Part shown: piece by piece, positions 26,164 to 35,889 of the stretch
How positions within the stretch are numbered: the stretch's first letter is position 1
Layout of the letters: the number at the start of each line of letters is the position of its first letter
Origin: Shouchella hunanensis
GTDB taxonomy: Bacteria > Bacillota > Bacilli > Bacillales > Bacillaceae_D
Length of the DNA stretch: 64,000 nt
Assembly (NCBI RefSeq): GCF_028735875.1
Contig: NZ_CP117834.1
Location: 3,770,001-3,834,000 of the forward strand
Direction of reading: 5' to 3'
Translations under genes and position numbers: made by a program
The notes under the pieces: model-generated
The model's database searches: none
Seen by the model: only the letters and a program-made list of their open reading frames with translations
What the model was told of the DNA's origin: nothing

Positions 26164-27393
26164 ATGAGCTTTAACGCAAAAATAGAGAAATATGCAGATC
26201 TAGCTGTTCGAGTCGGCATTAACATTCAAAAAGACCAAACGTTATACATACGTACACCGATGCATGCGGCGGCATTTGTGCGAGTTGTTGCAAAAAAAGC
26301 GTATGAGGCAGGCGCAAAGCATGTTCGCGTTGAATGGAATGATGAGGAACTGACGAAAATTAAATATCAACATGCACCTGAAGAAGCATTCTCAGAGTTT
26401 CCACAATGGCAAGCTGATGTTCTAGTGAAAGAAGCTGAGCATAATGCAGCGTTTTTAAGCATTGCTGGATCAGATCCTGACTTGCTAAAAGGAATTAATC
26501 CTGAGCGTATTGCAGCAGCAAATAAAGCTTCTGGTCAGGCCAATAGTACCTTTAGACGATACATCCAATCTGATAAAGTAAGCTGGTCCATTGTAGCCGT
26601 TCCATCTGAAAAATGGGCTGAAAAAGTGTTTCCGGATAAACAAGGGGAAGAAGCAATCGATGCACTTTGGGAGGCTATCTTTGCGGCGACTCGTATTCAT
26701 GAACAAGACCCAATAGCGGCTTGGCAGGATCATCTTGCTCTATTAGATGAAAAAATGGTGATTTTAAATGAAAAGCGTTTTCATGCTCTCCATTACACGT
26801 CTGATAAGACAGATCTTACAATTGAATTACCAGCAACACATATTTGGGCTTCTGGTGGATCAACAAGTAAAGCTGGCGTTGATTTTGTGGCCAACATGCC
26901 CACAGAAGAAGTCTTTACTGCCGCTCAAAAAGATGGCGTGAATGGGACAGTGGGAAGTACAAAGCCACTCAATTACGGCGGAACATTAATTACCAATTTC
27001 TCACTAACTTTTAAGGATGGTAAAGTCGTTGATTTTTCTGCAGAAGAAGGCGAAGAGACACTAAAGCGCTTGTTAGAGACAGACGAAGGCTCTCGAGCTA
27101 TTGGTGAGGTAGCGCTCGTTCCTCACCGTTCTCCTATCTCAAATACGAATCTCATTTTCTACAATACGTTATTCGATGAAAATGCTTCTAATCACTTAGC
27201 TTTAGGCAGTGCTTATGCGTTTAATATCGCAGGTGGCAAAGATATGAACGAGCAAGAGTTACAAGATGCCGGAATTAATCAAAGTATCACTCATGTCGAT
27301 TTTATGATGGGATCAGCAGAGATGAACATTGATGGCATTCATCAAGATGGTACGAAAGAAGCCGTATTTCGCAATGGTGAGTGGGCTATTTAA
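26164..27393 (+). CDS. M29-family aminopeptidase (AmpS-like)
   Basis: 409 residues, the normal length of the M29 thermophilic-aminopeptidase family: MSFNAKIEKYADLAVRVG, then QTLYIRTPMHAAAFVRVV, GAKHVRVEWNDEELTKI, and the C-terminal metal-binding region FNIAGGKDMNEQELQDAG, SITHVDFMMGSAEMNIDGI. It is a cytosolic metal-dependent aminopeptidase for peptide turnover. AATGAGGTGAAACA precedes the ATG. It is a single-gene unit, divergent from queC and ending at a terminator. Confidence 0.93.
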   Translation: MSFNAKIEKYADLAVRVGINIQKDQTLYIRTPMHAAAFVRVVAKKAYEAGAKHVRVEWNDEELTKIKYQHAPEEAFSEFPQWQADVLVKEAEHNAAFLSIAGSDPDLLKGINPERIAAANKASGQANSTFRRYIQSDKVSWSIVAVPSEKWAEKVFPDKQGEEAIDALWEAIFAATRIHEQDPIAAWQDHLALLDEKMVILNEKRFHALHYTSDKTDLTIELPATHIWASGGSTSKAGVDFVANMPTEEVFTAAQKDGVNGTVGSTKPLNYGGTLITNFSLTFKDGKVVDFSAEEGEETLKRLLETDEGSRAIGEVALVPHRSPISNTNLIFYNTLFDENASNHLALGSAYAFNIAGGKDMNEQELQDAGINQSITHVDFMMGSAEMNIDGIHQDGTKEAVFRNGEWAI

Positions 27394-27399
27394 TTGCTC

Positions 27400-27440
27400 G
27401 AAAAAGAGTAAGGACGCAGACGTGTCTTTACTCTTTTTCA
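27400..27440. terminator. bidirectional terminator
   Basis: GAAAAAGAGTAAGGAC pairs with GTGTCTTTACTCTTTTTC. It lies between the convergent aminopeptidase and tetR genes. Confidence 0.85.
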
Positions 27441-27448
27441 TGTTCACG

Positions 27449-28021
27449 CTAAGTTGAGCGAATGCCTTTAACAATCAGTTCGCTAATTGCCGAAGCCCAC
27501 GCTTCTTTTGATTCTGTTTTTCGTGCTTTATTCAATGAGATCGATTGGAAAATTAACGTTTCTACAAGATGAGCAGGTACATCCTGACGTATTTCTCCTG
27601 ATTCAATCCCTGCAGTGACCAACTTGCGAATGTAATCAAATACTTGATGATGATGGGTCCATAATTGTTTTAAAACCACTTTAACACGCTCGTTCGCTTT
27701 CTTCTCAATATGCGGTGTTAAATCAATGGCAAGTAAAATTCGATCATGCTTCATGAACAGGTAAATAAGTTTTTCTAATTGAACAAAAACCGTCTCTGTT
27801 GGAGAAATATGCTTTTGATCCTGAACAAACGCTTCCATAATATGAGACATATATGCCACTAATAATTCTTCCTTATTCGGATAGTATTCATAAATTGTAC
27901 TTCTGCCTACATCTAATAACAAAGCTAATGGCTTAAAATGAAATCCTTCATAGCCTGATTCCGTTAACAAAGCGTCGGTTGCCGCAAAAATATCTTCTTT
28001 ATTTAGCTTTCTTTTTGCCAT
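27449..28021 (-). CDS. TetR/AcrR-family transcriptional regulator
   Basis: 190 residues. The N-terminal HTH of the TetR family is clear (KEDIFAATDALLTESGYEG, then LALLLDVGRSTIYEYYPNKE, residues about 7-54). The C-terminal part is an all-helical ligand-binding and dimerisation domain. It lies just after an acylphosphatase gene on the same strand, so it may be expressed with it. The target and effector are unknown; the nearby divergent gene at 28488 is the nearest candidate target only by position. Confidence 0.9.
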   Translation of the reverse strand: MAKRKLNKEDIFAATDALLTESGYEGFHFKPLALLLDVGRSTIYEYYPNKEELLVAYMSHIMEAFVQDQKHISPTETVFVQLEKLIYLFMKHDRILLAIDLTPHIEKKANERVKVVLKQLWTHHHQVFDYIRKLVTAGIESGEIRQDVPAHLVETLIFQSISLNKARKTESKEAWASAISELIVKGIRST

Positions 28022-28041
28022 TTACACGCTTTCCTCTCTCT

Positions 28042-28314
28042 TTAATAAACAACTCGAAAGCGACGTTCATCTTTTTTCACATCTAATTCTTCAGTATGTA
28101 TAGCTGTTATATGGGAAAAATGATTTCCTTGTTTTAAATCAGACATAAACATGGCAAACGCCTTTTTCTCACCTTGAACTTCAACCCGAACGTTTCCGTT
28201 CGCCAAATTTTGCACGGTTCCGGTCATATTGTGATGCCGTCCAATTTGCTCAACAAAAGCGCGAAAGCCTACACCTTGAACACGCCCTTCTACTATTAAA
28301 CCATACCTATTCAC
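28042..28314 (-). CDS. acylphosphatase
   Basis: 90 residues, the normal length. The signature GRVQGVGFRAFVEQIG carries the conserved catalytic Arg, and NLANGNVRVEVQGE carries the conserved Asn. Acylphosphatases hydrolyse carboxyl-phosphate bonds in small acyl-phosphates. The start is GTG with GAGGTGA at six bases. It ends 20 bases before tetR and is probably cotranscribed with it. Confidence 0.96.
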   Translation of the reverse strand: MNRYGLIVEGRVQGVGFRAFVEQIGRHHNMTGTVQNLANGNVRVEVQGEKKAFAMFMSDLKQGNHFSHITAIHTEELDVKKDERRFRVVY

Positions 28315-28487
28315 ACATACTCACCTCAAACGCCTTATTCCCGATTTTCCAAAAGAAAAACATTGAAAAATAAATTCTAAAGCGCTTCCAATTGTGACTA
28401 TTTTGTGATAGTATAGTAAAAAGACACAAATCAGACACAATATAATGATACGTTTCATACAACTATCCTATAGAAGGAGTGACACCA

Positions 28488-28769
28488 ATGGATATGTTTT
28501 TTGCTTATATGTTTGTCGCAAGCGCCACTCCGTTATTTTTATGGCTAGAGCATAGAAAGATTGCGATCAGCAGCATTCCATTTATTCTAATCATGTGGTT
28601 GTTAGCCATTGCCTTTTTATTCGAAGGCTTCTTATTCCACATTACTGAATCAACGTTTGTCGTTGCCGTGCTCGTTAATGTTGTTATTGCCCATATCGCT
28701 GCGTTTATTTTATACGCATCGCCTTTGCTTATGAGTAAAACAAAGCAGCTAACAGGTACATCTGAATAA
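28488..28769 (+). CDS. small membrane protein, unknown
   Basis: 93 residues with three hydrophobic stretches ([56 protein letters not shown]), so a three-helix membrane protein. AAGGAG eight bases before the ATG fixes the start at MDMFF, not the upstream MTPMDM. A weak cre-like AAAGCGCTTCCA lies some 110 bases upstream. I do not know a family. It ends at the terminator shared with qoxD. Confidence 0.7.
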   Translation: MDMFFAYMFVASATPLFLWLEHRKIAISSIPFILIMWLLAIAFLFEGFLFHITESTFVVAVLVNVVIAHIAAFILYASPLLMSKTKQLTGTSE

Positions 28770-28776
28770 ATACAAC

Positions 28777-28814
28777 TAAAAAAGCGGGTCTCCTATAAGG
28801 AGTCCCGCTTTTTC
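28777..28814. terminator. bidirectional terminator between the small membrane protein gene and qoxD
   Basis: AAAAAGCGGGTCTCC / GGAGTCCCGCTTTTT around TATAA. It closes the qoxABCD operon on the - strand and the small membrane protein gene on the + strand. Confidence 0.9.
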
Positions 28815-28817
28815 TTT

Positions 28818-29132
28818 TTACAAATGGCCTGTCATTAAGACAAAATACGAACCGATTACAATAATAACCGCAATCGCAATGGCAAAGACTGTGTGACCAA
28901 TTTGCCATTTGCCATCCTTTCCTTCGCCAATGTGCATAAACATAAAGAGCTGAACGCCCATTTGAATAAAAGCAAAGGCAAAGATAATAATCACTCGCAC
29001 GCTCCACGCAAGGTTCGTTTGTGACATCACCCATACGGCTAGTAGCGTTAAAACAATCGATAGCGCAAAGCCTACAACGTGCTGCCATGGAAACCCGTGA
29101 TGATTGGAAGTTGATTCATTTTGATTCGCCAA
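28818..29132 (-). CDS. qoxD: aa3-type menaquinol oxidase subunit IV
   Basis: 104 residues with three hydrophobic helices: HVVGFALSIVLTLLAVWVMS, RVIIIFAFAFIQMGVQLFMF and FAIAIAVIIVIGSYFVLM. This matches QoxD/CyoD, the small subunit of bacterial quinol oxidases that helps assembly of the CuB site. It is the last gene of the qox operon. The start directly abuts the qoxC stop. Confidence 0.96.
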   Translation of the reverse strand: MANQNESTSNHHGFPWQHVVGFALSIVLTLLAVWVMSQTNLAWSVRVIIIFAFAFIQMGVQLFMFMHIGEGKDGKWQIGHTVFAIAIAVIIVIGSYFVLMTGHL

Positions 29133-29747
29133 TTACATCCACTCCATTCCGAGCAAGTATACGCCAGTAAAGATGATGATCCAGATAACATCTAGAAAAT
29201 GCCAGTACAAGCTTGCAATAAAGAACTTCGACGTTGTTCGTTTTGTTAGACCACGCATCTTAATTTGAATCGCGAGCACTGTCATCCAACCAACACCCAC
29301 TGCAACGTGGAGTCCATGTGTACCTAAAAGGACGAAAAATGTTGACCAGTGAGCACTAGCAGATAAAGTCGCACCTTCATGCGCATAGTGTACAAACTCA
29401 TAAATTTCAAATCCTAGAAACCCAAGTCCTAGTAAGAGGGTTAAACCAACCCAAATGAGCATTCGATTCACACGACCAGCTCGCATTTCATGAATCGCAA
29501 TTCCTGCTGTAAATGAGCTTGTTAAAAGCAGGAACGTCATCGCTAATACAAGATTTAAGTCAAATAACTCAGCTGAGGTAATGGCTGATGCATTACGGTC
29601 AACGAGTACGAAATAAGAAGCGAATAGCGTTGAAAATAAAGCAAATTCAGCGCCGATGAAAATCCAAAAACCGAGTATATTGTTTTTACCTTCAGCCGAT
29701 TGATATTCGAGCGGCTGATTCGGGTCAATTGATTCATTTGCTGCCAT
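29133..29747 (-). CDS. qoxC: aa3-type menaquinol oxidase subunit III
   Basis: 204 residues, five transmembrane helices. Subunit-III stretches are FWIFIGAEFALFSTLFASYF, SSFTAGIAIHEMRAGRV and FVLLGTHGLHVAVGVGWM with the HGLHV motif, then SLYWHFLDVIWIIIFTGVYL. It lies in the membrane and supports the proton-pumping terminal oxidase. It is separated from qoxB by three bases. Confidence 0.97.
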   Translation of the reverse strand: MAANESIDPNQPLEYQSAEGKNNILGFWIFIGAEFALFSTLFASYFVLVDRNASAITSAELFDLNLVLAMTFLLLTSSFTAGIAIHEMRAGRVNRMLIWVGLTLLLGLGFLGFEIYEFVHYAHEGATLSASAHWSTFFVLLGTHGLHVAVGVGWMTVLAIQIKMRGLTKRTTSKFFIASLYWHFLDVIWIIIFTGVYLLGMEWM

Positions 29748-29750
29748 CGG

Positions 29751-31694
29751 TTACGCCTCCTTCGCTTTTCTTTCAGTTTCTTCAATCTCTTCAACACTCA
29801 CATAATAGCCATCGTTGTAATCAAACGAACGAATAATCATACAAACGAAGATCGCTACACCACTTAGGATAGCAGGAATCCACCAGCTAAAGACTAAGGC
29901 AAATGAAGCAGCAAACATAAAGAATGCCATTACAGGACCAAGCCATGTATGATTCGGCATATGAATTTTTTGATAGTCTGTTGATGCGTTTAAATCAATA
30001 CCTTTTTCTTTCATATCCCAAAATGCATCTCGCTCCACTACTTCTGGCTGATGCGCAAAGTTGTAATGCGGAGGAATGGCAGACGATGTTGCCCACTCAA
30101 GTGTACGTCCATCCCAAGGATCTCCTGTTGTATCACGTTTTTCATAGCGCCAGCTGTAATAAATGTTATACACGAATAGTGCGAAGGCTGCTGCCATCAT
30201 AAAAGCACCTAGTGTTGAAATTAAGTTTAATGAGAACCAACCGTCTCCTTCTAGATACGTGTAAATTCGACGTGGCATTCCATCTAAACCTAAGAAATAC
30301 TGCGGGAAGAAACAAACGTTAAACCCAATCATAAAGATCCAAAATACCCATTTTCCAATACGTTCGTTCATACGATGACCGAACATTTTAGGATACCAGT
30401 AAATTAACCCTGCAAAACAAGCAAACACCGTTGCAGCAATTAATACATAGTGGAAATGTGATACTAGGAAGTACGTATTATGATACTGATAGTCAGCCGC
30501 TGCCATCGCAAGCATAACACCTGTCACACCACCAATAACAAAGTTCGGAATGAATCCTAATGACCAAAGCATTGGTGTCGTAAAACGTATTTTCCCTTTG
30601 TGTAGTGTAAAGAGCCAGTTAAAGATTTTTACACCTGTTGGTACAGAGATTGCCATCGTTGTAATGGAGAAGAATGAGTTAACAGCCGCACTATTCCCCA
30701 TTGTAAAGAAGTGGTGAACCCATACAAGGAAGCTCAGACCAGAGATGACGACAATGGATGCAACCATTGCATTGTAGCCAAACAGTTTTTTACGGGCAAA
30801 GGTTGAAATAATTTCTGAGAAAATACCGAATGCTGGTAATGCAACAATATATACTTCAGGGTGACCCCAAATCCAGAACAAGTTCGCCCAGAGCATATCT
30901 AATCCTTCACCTTGAAGCGTGAAGAAGTGAGTACCGAATAATAAATCAAATGTCATCATTGCTAAGGCAACCGTTAAAACCGGGAATGCAAGAACAATGA
31001 TTAACGATGTAATAAAGACTGTCCACGTGAACATTGGCATTTTCATCAACGACATGCCTTTTGTACGCATACGTAAAATCGTAACAATAAAGTTAATCCC
31101 TGTTGCAAGGGTACCAATACCTGACAGCTGAATACCTAGTGCGTAATAATTTTGCCCTACACCTGGGCTAAAGTCGTTTGACGCGAGTGGAAAATAAGAT
31201 GTCCACCCTGCTGACGGTGAACCGCCGATAACAAAAGAAATATTGAAAAGTGCCATCCCGAAAAAGAATGTCCAGAAACTTAAATTATTTAAAAATGGAA
31301 AGGCTAAATCTCTAGCACCGATTTGTAAAGGAACAACGACGTTCATTAAGCCAATCAAAAATGGCATCGCCATAAAAATGATCATAATGGTGCCGTGTGT
31401 CGTAAAAATTTCATTATAGTGCTGTGAACTTAAGAAATCTAATTCTGGTGCTGCTAATTGGGTACGCATCATCATGGCATCGACGCCACCTCTGAAAAGC
31501 ATTAATAGCGCACAGGCGATGTACATAATCCCAATTTTTTTATGGTCAACAGTTGTGATCCAATCTGTCCACAACATCTTCCACTTTTTAAAATATGTGA
31601 GGGCAACTACAGCGATTATACTAGTAAGCGCGATAGAGATTTGCGCAGCTAGGATAAACGGGTCGCCCGTTACAATAAATTCATCCCACCTCAA
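29751..31694 (-). CDS. qoxB: aa3-type menaquinol oxidase subunit I
   Basis: 647 residues, heme-copper oxidase core with heme a, heme a3 and CuB. Visible catalytic motifs are [15 protein letters not shown] (CuB His and cross-linked Tyr), VHHFFTMGN and [14 protein letters not shown]. The start is TTG; GGGG lies eight bases before it and the frame begins [11 protein letters not shown] as in B. subtilis QoxB. The C-terminal tail ([15 protein letters not shown]) also matches. Subunit II has no CuA, so the enzyme should use menaquinol, reducing oxygen to water with proton pumping. Confidence 0.98.
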   Translation of the reverse strand: MRWDEFIVTGDPFILAAQISIALTSIIAVVALTYFKKWKMLWTDWITTVDHKKIGIMYIACALLMLFRGGVDAMMMRTQLAAPELDFLSSQHYNEIFTTHGTIMIIFMAMPFLIGLMNVVVPLQIGARDLAFPFLNNLSFWTFFFGMALFNISFVIGGSPSAGWTSYFPLASNDFSPGVGQNYYALGIQLSGIGTLATGINFIVTILRMRTKGMSLMKMPMFTWTVFITSLIIVLAFPVLTVALAMMTFDLLFGTHFFTLQGEGLDMLWANLFWIWGHPEVYIVALPAFGIFSEIISTFARKKLFGYNAMVASIVVISGLSFLVWVHHFFTMGNSAAVNSFFSITTMAISVPTGVKIFNWLFTLHKGKIRFTTPMLWSLGFIPNFVIGGVTGVMLAMAAADYQYHNTYFLVSHFHYVLIAATVFACFAGLIYWYPKMFGHRMNERIGKWVFWIFMIGFNVCFFPQYFLGLDGMPRRIYTYLEGDGWFSLNLISTLGAFMMAAAFALFVYNIYYSWRYEKRDTTGDPWDGRTLEWATSSAIPPHYNFAHQPEVVERDAFWDMKEKGIDLNASTDYQKIHMPNHTWLGPVMAFFMFAASFALVFSWWIPAILSGVAIFVCMIIRSFDYNDGYYVSVEEIEETERKAKEA

Positions 31695-31726
31695 CGGTAT
31701 ATCCCCTCTCTTGCGCTTGATTCATC

Positions 31727-32707
31727 TTATTCATCATCCAACTCCACTTCATACGTTTTATCTGTGTTAATTGGCTGAGATAAGATTGGCAAATCAAATG
31801 CTTTCCCCTCTCTAGAATGGGGGCTATGCGCTTCATAACCAAGCTCTGCTCGTTTTTCTAATGAGTATGTCGCATCATAAGCATGATTGACAAATTCAAG
31901 ATGTGTTGAAGAGAATGTCATTTCTTCTGCATGACCTGGAACCATCAAGTGTACGTATTCATCTTCTGATAAAGAAGGTGCGTTTTCTTGAGTGTCTTCA
32001 ACCCACTCATTAAAAGCTTCATCTGTCTGTGCATTTACCGTGAAACGCTGCTCGGCAAACCCTTCACCAGTAAAGTTTGCGTTTCGACCTTCATATTGAC
32101 CAACTTCTGTTGCTGCCAAGAATAATTCGGTCTCCATCCCTGACATGCTATACTTCTGACCACCGAGCTGTGGAACCCAAAACGATGCCATTGAATCAGC
32201 TGACGTCAGTTTAAACAGAACGGGTCTATCAACTGGAATATTAATATAATTAATGGTTTCAATTCCTTCTTCTGGATAGCTGAAAATCCACTTCCAGTTC
32301 GCGCTTGTTGCATGGATGACAAGCGGCTCTTGCTGTGCATCAACCTCTTCTATTTCAGGGGCTTCTTCCAAGCTATAAATGGTAATGACAGTCGGAATCG
32401 ATAAAATTGTTACAATAACAATTGGAATAATGGTCCAGATAAATTCAAGTTTGTGACTTCCTTCAATTGAAGGATCATAGTTGTCGTTATTTCCGCGATC
32501 ACGGTATTTCACTAACATGATCGTTAATAGAACAAATACAACTAAAACAATAAAGATCATAAACCAAATTGATAGCCAGATTAAGCTACTTTGCTGCTCT
32601 GCGACTGGCCCTTGTGGATCAAGTACCGTTAAACTTCCACAGCCACTTAGAAAGACAGCGACCATCGCAAGCGAAATCCATTTAAAAATAGAGGATGGCA
32701 TACCCAA
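31727..32707 (-). CDS. qoxA: aa3-type menaquinol oxidase subunit II (lipoprotein)
   Basis: 326 residues. A signal peptide ends in a lipobox FLSGCG, two transmembrane helices follow, then a cupredoxin domain with SADSMASFWVPQLGGQKYSM. The CuA ligands found in cytochrome c oxidases (CxxxC) are absent, indicating quinol as electron donor. The start is taken as TTG at 32707 because the SD AAAGGTGAT is eight bases away; an ATG two codons downstream would be 14 bases away by the same register and is the alternative. It is the first gene of qoxABCD. Confidence 0.96.
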   Translation of the reverse strand: MGMPSSIFKWISLAMVAVFLSGCGSLTVLDPQGPVAEQQSSLIWLSIWFMIFIVLVVFVLLTIMLVKYRDRGNNDNYDPSIEGSHKLEFIWTIIPIVIVTILSIPTVITIYSLEEAPEIEEVDAQQEPLVIHATSANWKWIFSYPEEGIETINYINIPVDRPVLFKLTSADSMASFWVPQLGGQKYSMSGMETELFLAATEVGQYEGRNANFTGEGFAEQRFTVNAQTDEAFNEWVEDTQENAPSLSEDEYVHLMVPGHAEEMTFSSTHLEFVNHAYDATYSLEKRAELGYEAHSPHSREGKAFDLPILSQPINTDKTYEVELDDE

Positions 32708-32961
32708 TAAAATCACCTTTCTTTTGGCATAATAAAATCATTGCGCGCTAACTATGTGAAACAATGAACGTGCAACTTTGATGCTTCCATCCTACCACTT
32801 TCCAATCAAGAATGGGGAAAATAACTGCTTGTGAACAGAAATTATCATAAATTAGACAAAAAAAAGTTACGAAGCAGACACATCTTTGCCAAGACTTTCT
32901 TGTTAGCGCAATCATGAAATACCCTTAATTGGTGAATAGTAAACACAAGGAGGTGCTTTTG

Positions 32962-33213
32962 ATGACAGATGCTTATTTATGTCCCAAGTGCAAAACAAAT
33001 CGTACGCGGTTTCATCAAATTAGCCAAGACGCAATACCAGTTAAACTTGACCCTCGTAATGGTGAAATACTTGAAACCTATAAGGAAGAGCAGCTTACAC
33101 CTATCCATATGCATTATAACGGGCCAATAATCCGTATACAATGTGGGGCATGTGGCTTGAATGAAGCGGAAGAAACCTTTATTGCTTTCGCCAAAAATAG
33201 CCCCCTCTCATAA
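32962..33213 (+). CDS. small zinc-ribbon-like protein
   Basis: 83 residues. Two cysteine pairs, CPKCKTNRTRFH near the N-terminus and CGACGLNEAEETF near the C-terminus, form a zinc-ribbon-like pattern around a beta-rich middle (ILETYKEEQLTPIHMHYN). The ATG is set by AAGGAGG seven bases upstream; an upstream in-frame start has no SD. It is a single-gene unit divergent from qoxA. The protein family is not one I can name; nucleic-acid or metal binding is a guess. Confidence 0.75.
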   Translation: MTDAYLCPKCKTNRTRFHQISQDAIPVKLDPRNGEILETYKEEQLTPIHMHYNGPIIRIQCGACGLNEAEETFIAFAKNSPLS

Positions 33214-33215
33214 TG

Positions 33216-33251
33216 AAAACAGACTTCGGCACATGCCAAAGTCTGTTTTTC
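33216..33251. terminator. bidirectional terminator
   Basis: AAAACAGACTTCGGC / GCCAAAGTCTGTTTTT, between the zinc-ribbon protein gene and the esterase gene. Confidence 0.85.
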
Positions 33252-33260
33252 CATAAGTAA

Positions 33261-34412
33261 TTATTGAGCTAATCGAACCATTTTCTGCCAAAGAAGATAC
33301 ATACTCATTCCATAGGCCTCCACTTCATCTTGAAAGCTATCACCTTTATCTTCTTTTTTTACATAAAATGGTTGTTTTTGAGTCGTTTCATTTCCTTCAA
33401 ATGAATTATTTAAAAAGCGTGCTACATACGACAATGCATAGTCCGCTCTACCCATCACTTCATAAAACGAAAGAAAACCATGCATCGTTCCGTTAAAACG
33501 GACCGCCTCAACAAGATTCCCCGCATGATAAAGTTGTTCTGCAAATGCTTCTCCTTCGTCTCTTAACGGGTCAAACTCCGCTGTTATAACTAGAGATTCT
33601 GGAAATTCACTTAACTCTTCACTTAATAGTGGTGAAACATATGGATTTATCCAATCTTCTTCATTCGGTGTATAAGCATCACGAGCTCGTTCCATCACCG
33701 ACCGAGATAGAAAATAATACCCACTTGAATACGAATCTCTTGAAGGAAAAGAAACATCTTCAAATGTTGTTAATGGATATAAAAACGCACCACTAGTCAA
33801 AGAATAGCCTGCTTCATTTGCTTTCATAACCACAGCAGCAGCAATATTTCCGCCAGCACTATCACCTGCAACCGCCACTTTCTCCCTATCAACCTCTAGC
33901 TCCACCGCTTCTTCGTATACCCACTCAAGGGCATCAAAACTATCATTTATAGCGGTAGGGAACGAATAGTTCGGTGCTAAACGGTAGTTAGGAGCAACGA
34001 TGATGGCGTTCGTGCGATTTGCTAAAGCACGAAGAATGTTATCATGGGTATCAATATTTCCATACCCTTCCATAAATGCGCCTCCATGAAAGTAAAGAAT
34101 AACAGGATGAGGGCCTGGTTGTGTTGGTGTATACAAGCGCATTGCAATATGTTCACCATCACTTGTTTCAAGTATATGGTCAACCCTTTTAATTGTTGGC
34201 GCAACAGGATTCACAAAAAAAGACGGCGTTGACAGTCCCTCTGGGAGAAGTTGTTCATTAACGGCATGTAAAATGACGCCGGTCTTTAATGGAACCTTAC
34301 CTGCTTCCGTATAACGCCAAGTCTGTGCAATAATCATTACAACAAGTAACAAAACAACGACAACTAGCGTTAGCCATCCGATGCTCACGACGACTTTTTG
34401 GTTTCGAGTCAT
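33261..34412 (-). CDS. alpha/beta hydrolase, membrane-anchored esterase/lipase (HSL family)
   Basis: 383 residues. An N-terminal signal-anchor (WLTLVVVVLLLVVMIIAQTW, about 13-32) is followed by the hormone-sensitive-lipase-type hydrolase: HGGAFMEGYG (oxyanion HGG), VAGDSAGGNIAA (nucleophile Ser), ITAEFDPLRDEGE (Asp) and NGTMHGFLSF (His). It probably hydrolyses short-chain esters at the outer face of the membrane. The C-terminal 40 residues beyond the hydrolase domain are charged and unusual. Substrate unknown. Confidence 0.9.
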   Translation of the reverse strand: MTRNQKVVVSIGWLTLVVVVLLLVVMIIAQTWRYTEAGKVPLKTGVILHAVNEQLLPEGLSTPSFFVNPVAPTIKRVDHILETSDGEHIAMRLYTPTQPGPHPVILYFHGGAFMEGYGNIDTHDNILRALANRTNAIIVAPNYRLAPNYSFPTAINDSFDALEWVYEEAVELEVDREKVAVAGDSAGGNIAAAVVMKANEAGYSLTSGAFLYPLTTFEDVSFPSRDSYSSGYYFLSRSVMERARDAYTPNEEDWINPYVSPLLSEELSEFPESLVITAEFDPLRDEGEAFAEQLYHAGNLVEAVRFNGTMHGFLSFYEVMGRADYALSYVARFLNNSFEGNETTQKQPFYVKKEDKGDSFQDEVEAYGMSMYLLWQKMVRLAQ

Positions 34413-34460
34413 GATTTTTACAGTCTCCTCGCCCGTAAAGAAGCAAAATCCACTTGATCC

Positions 34461-34982
34461 TTACTTCCAGTGAGAATGAATAAACGTATCTCTCCCACTC
34501 TCTTCACGATCTTGTTTATAGTGTTTCGGTTGCTTCTTGTAAAAATCTTGGTGCTCGTCTTCGGCAACATAAAACGTGGATGCTGGTAAAATCTCTGTGA
34601 CAATTGGCTTTTTGAAACGATTACTTTCTTGAAGCTTCTGCTTTGTTGACTCGGCTCTTATCCGTTGGTCCTCATTTTCATAAAAAATGGCCGTTCGATA
34701 CTGACTACCCCGATCATGAAATTGACCACCATCATCTGTCGGGTCAATTTGCGGCCAGTATAATTCCAATAATTGGTCATACGAAAACTTCTCAGAATCG
34801 AAGGTAATTTGAACGACCTCAAAGTGCCCAGTTTGTCCTGTTTTCACTTGGTCGTACGTCGGGTTATCAATGGTCCCTCCCATATACCCTGATAAAATGG
34901 AGTGTATGCCTGGTAATTCATCAAACGGTTGAACCATACACCAAAAACAACCGCCTGCAAATGTTGCTCTCTCTTGTTTCAT
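34461..34982 (-). CDS. msrA: peptide methionine sulfoxide reductase A
   Basis: 173 residues. The active site GGCFWCMVQPFDELPGIHSI is at residues 10-29; GYMGGTIDNPTYDQVKTGQT and HDRGSQYRTAIFYENEDQ are further signatures. MsrA reduces methionine-S-sulfoxide in proteins. Its ATG overlaps the uvsE stop by four bases, so it is translationally coupled to the UV endonuclease. The active site has two nearby cysteines, suggesting recycling through a short disulphide. Confidence 0.96.
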   Translation of the reverse strand: MKQERATFAGGCFWCMVQPFDELPGIHSILSGYMGGTIDNPTYDQVKTGQTGHFEVVQITFDSEKFSYDQLLELYWPQIDPTDDGGQFHDRGSQYRTAIFYENEDQRIRAESTKQKLQESNRFKKPIVTEILPASTFYVAEDEHQDFYKKQPKHYKQDREESGRDTFIHSHWK

Positions 34983-35863
34983 GTTTCGTTTCCCTCCGTA
35001 ATGCTTTCTCTTAATGAGAGCAGCGCTTTTTCTTTCGCTTTTGCTTCAATCATGACATCAACATCGGTACCGTCAAGTACACGGAGAAGTAAATCAAAAT
35101 CCTCTCTCCGAATATAATCTGTGTGTCTCGGGTCTGCCTCGCCTGAGCGACCAGAACTAATGTGAATCTTAGGCTTCATTGACCACGTTTTACACACTTC
35201 CTTAAACAGATTCTTTAGGTCAGCTTCTTTCGTATGAAAGCACCTCTCATGGTGAATATCAAACACGACGGTGACCCCACACTGTTCGTGAATGTCGAGT
35301 ACGTCTCTTGTGTGATACGTCTTATCATCGTTTTCCAGTCGAATCTTCATTTGCACGGCAGCAGGCAATTGGTTAAAGGTGTTCGCAAATGTTGTTTTTG
35401 CTTTTTCCTTATCCCCATATGCACCGCCAGTATGAATAATGATATCGGTTCCCCCAACAAGGCTTAGGAAACGCTCATGGTAGAGTAAATCATTCACTGC
35501 ATTTGTTACGACTTGCTTCTTTGGTGAATTCAGTACAGTAAATTGCCCTGGGTGCATGGAAAAACGCATATTGCCTTTCTCCCCTAGTGTTTTGATTTCC
35601 TCTAATCGCTGCAAAACGTCCTCATCTTCATCCCAAACCCAGTCCATTTCAGGATGTGTTGCAAACGGAATAATTTCACTTGATAAGCGAAAAAAAGAAA
35701 TGTGATTTGCTTCATTCCATTTGACCATCTCTTGAACTAAATCCAAATTGTGCATCGTTAATTCTTTAATCTTACCCATGCCTTCATTTCTCATTGTTTG
35801 CAAACGACATGTTCGCATTTTAGTTTCAAGGGTTAGGTTCAAACACGCATAACCAAATCTCAT
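34979..35863 (-). CDS. uvsE: UV damage endonuclease (UVDE)
   Basis: 294 residues. The family opens MRFGYACLNLTLETK, followed by WNEANHISFFRLSSEIIPFA, MHPGQFTVLNSPKK, IIHTGGAYGDKE, LENDDKTY and DIHHERCFH, which together supply the metal-binding His/Glu/Asp set of the TIM-barrel nuclease. The enzyme nicks DNA 5' of UV photoproducts. The SD is AAAGGAG. It forms an operon with msrA, joining DNA and protein damage repair. Confidence 0.96.
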   Translation of the reverse strand: MRFGYACLNLTLETKMRTCRLQTMRNEGMGKIKELTMHNLDLVQEMVKWNEANHISFFRLSSEIIPFATHPEMDWVWDEDEDVLQRLEEIKTLGEKGNMRFSMHPGQFTVLNSPKKQVVTNAVNDLLYHERFLSLVGGTDIIIHTGGAYGDKEKAKTTFANTFNQLPAAVQMKIRLENDDKTYHTRDVLDIHEQCGVTVVFDIHHERCFHTKEADLKNLFKEVCKTWSMKPKIHISSGRSGEADPRHTDYIRREDFDLLLRVLDGTDVDVMIEAKAKEKALLSLRESITEGNET

Positions 35864-35889
35864 TTAAGCTACTCCTTTAAACGCTTGCT

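Noticed and set aside
28372-28390. cre-like AAAGCGCTTCCA between acylphosphatase and the small membrane protein gene
   Set aside because: Only about 11 of 14 positions match; kept as a remark in the gene entry but not as a separate regulatory feature.
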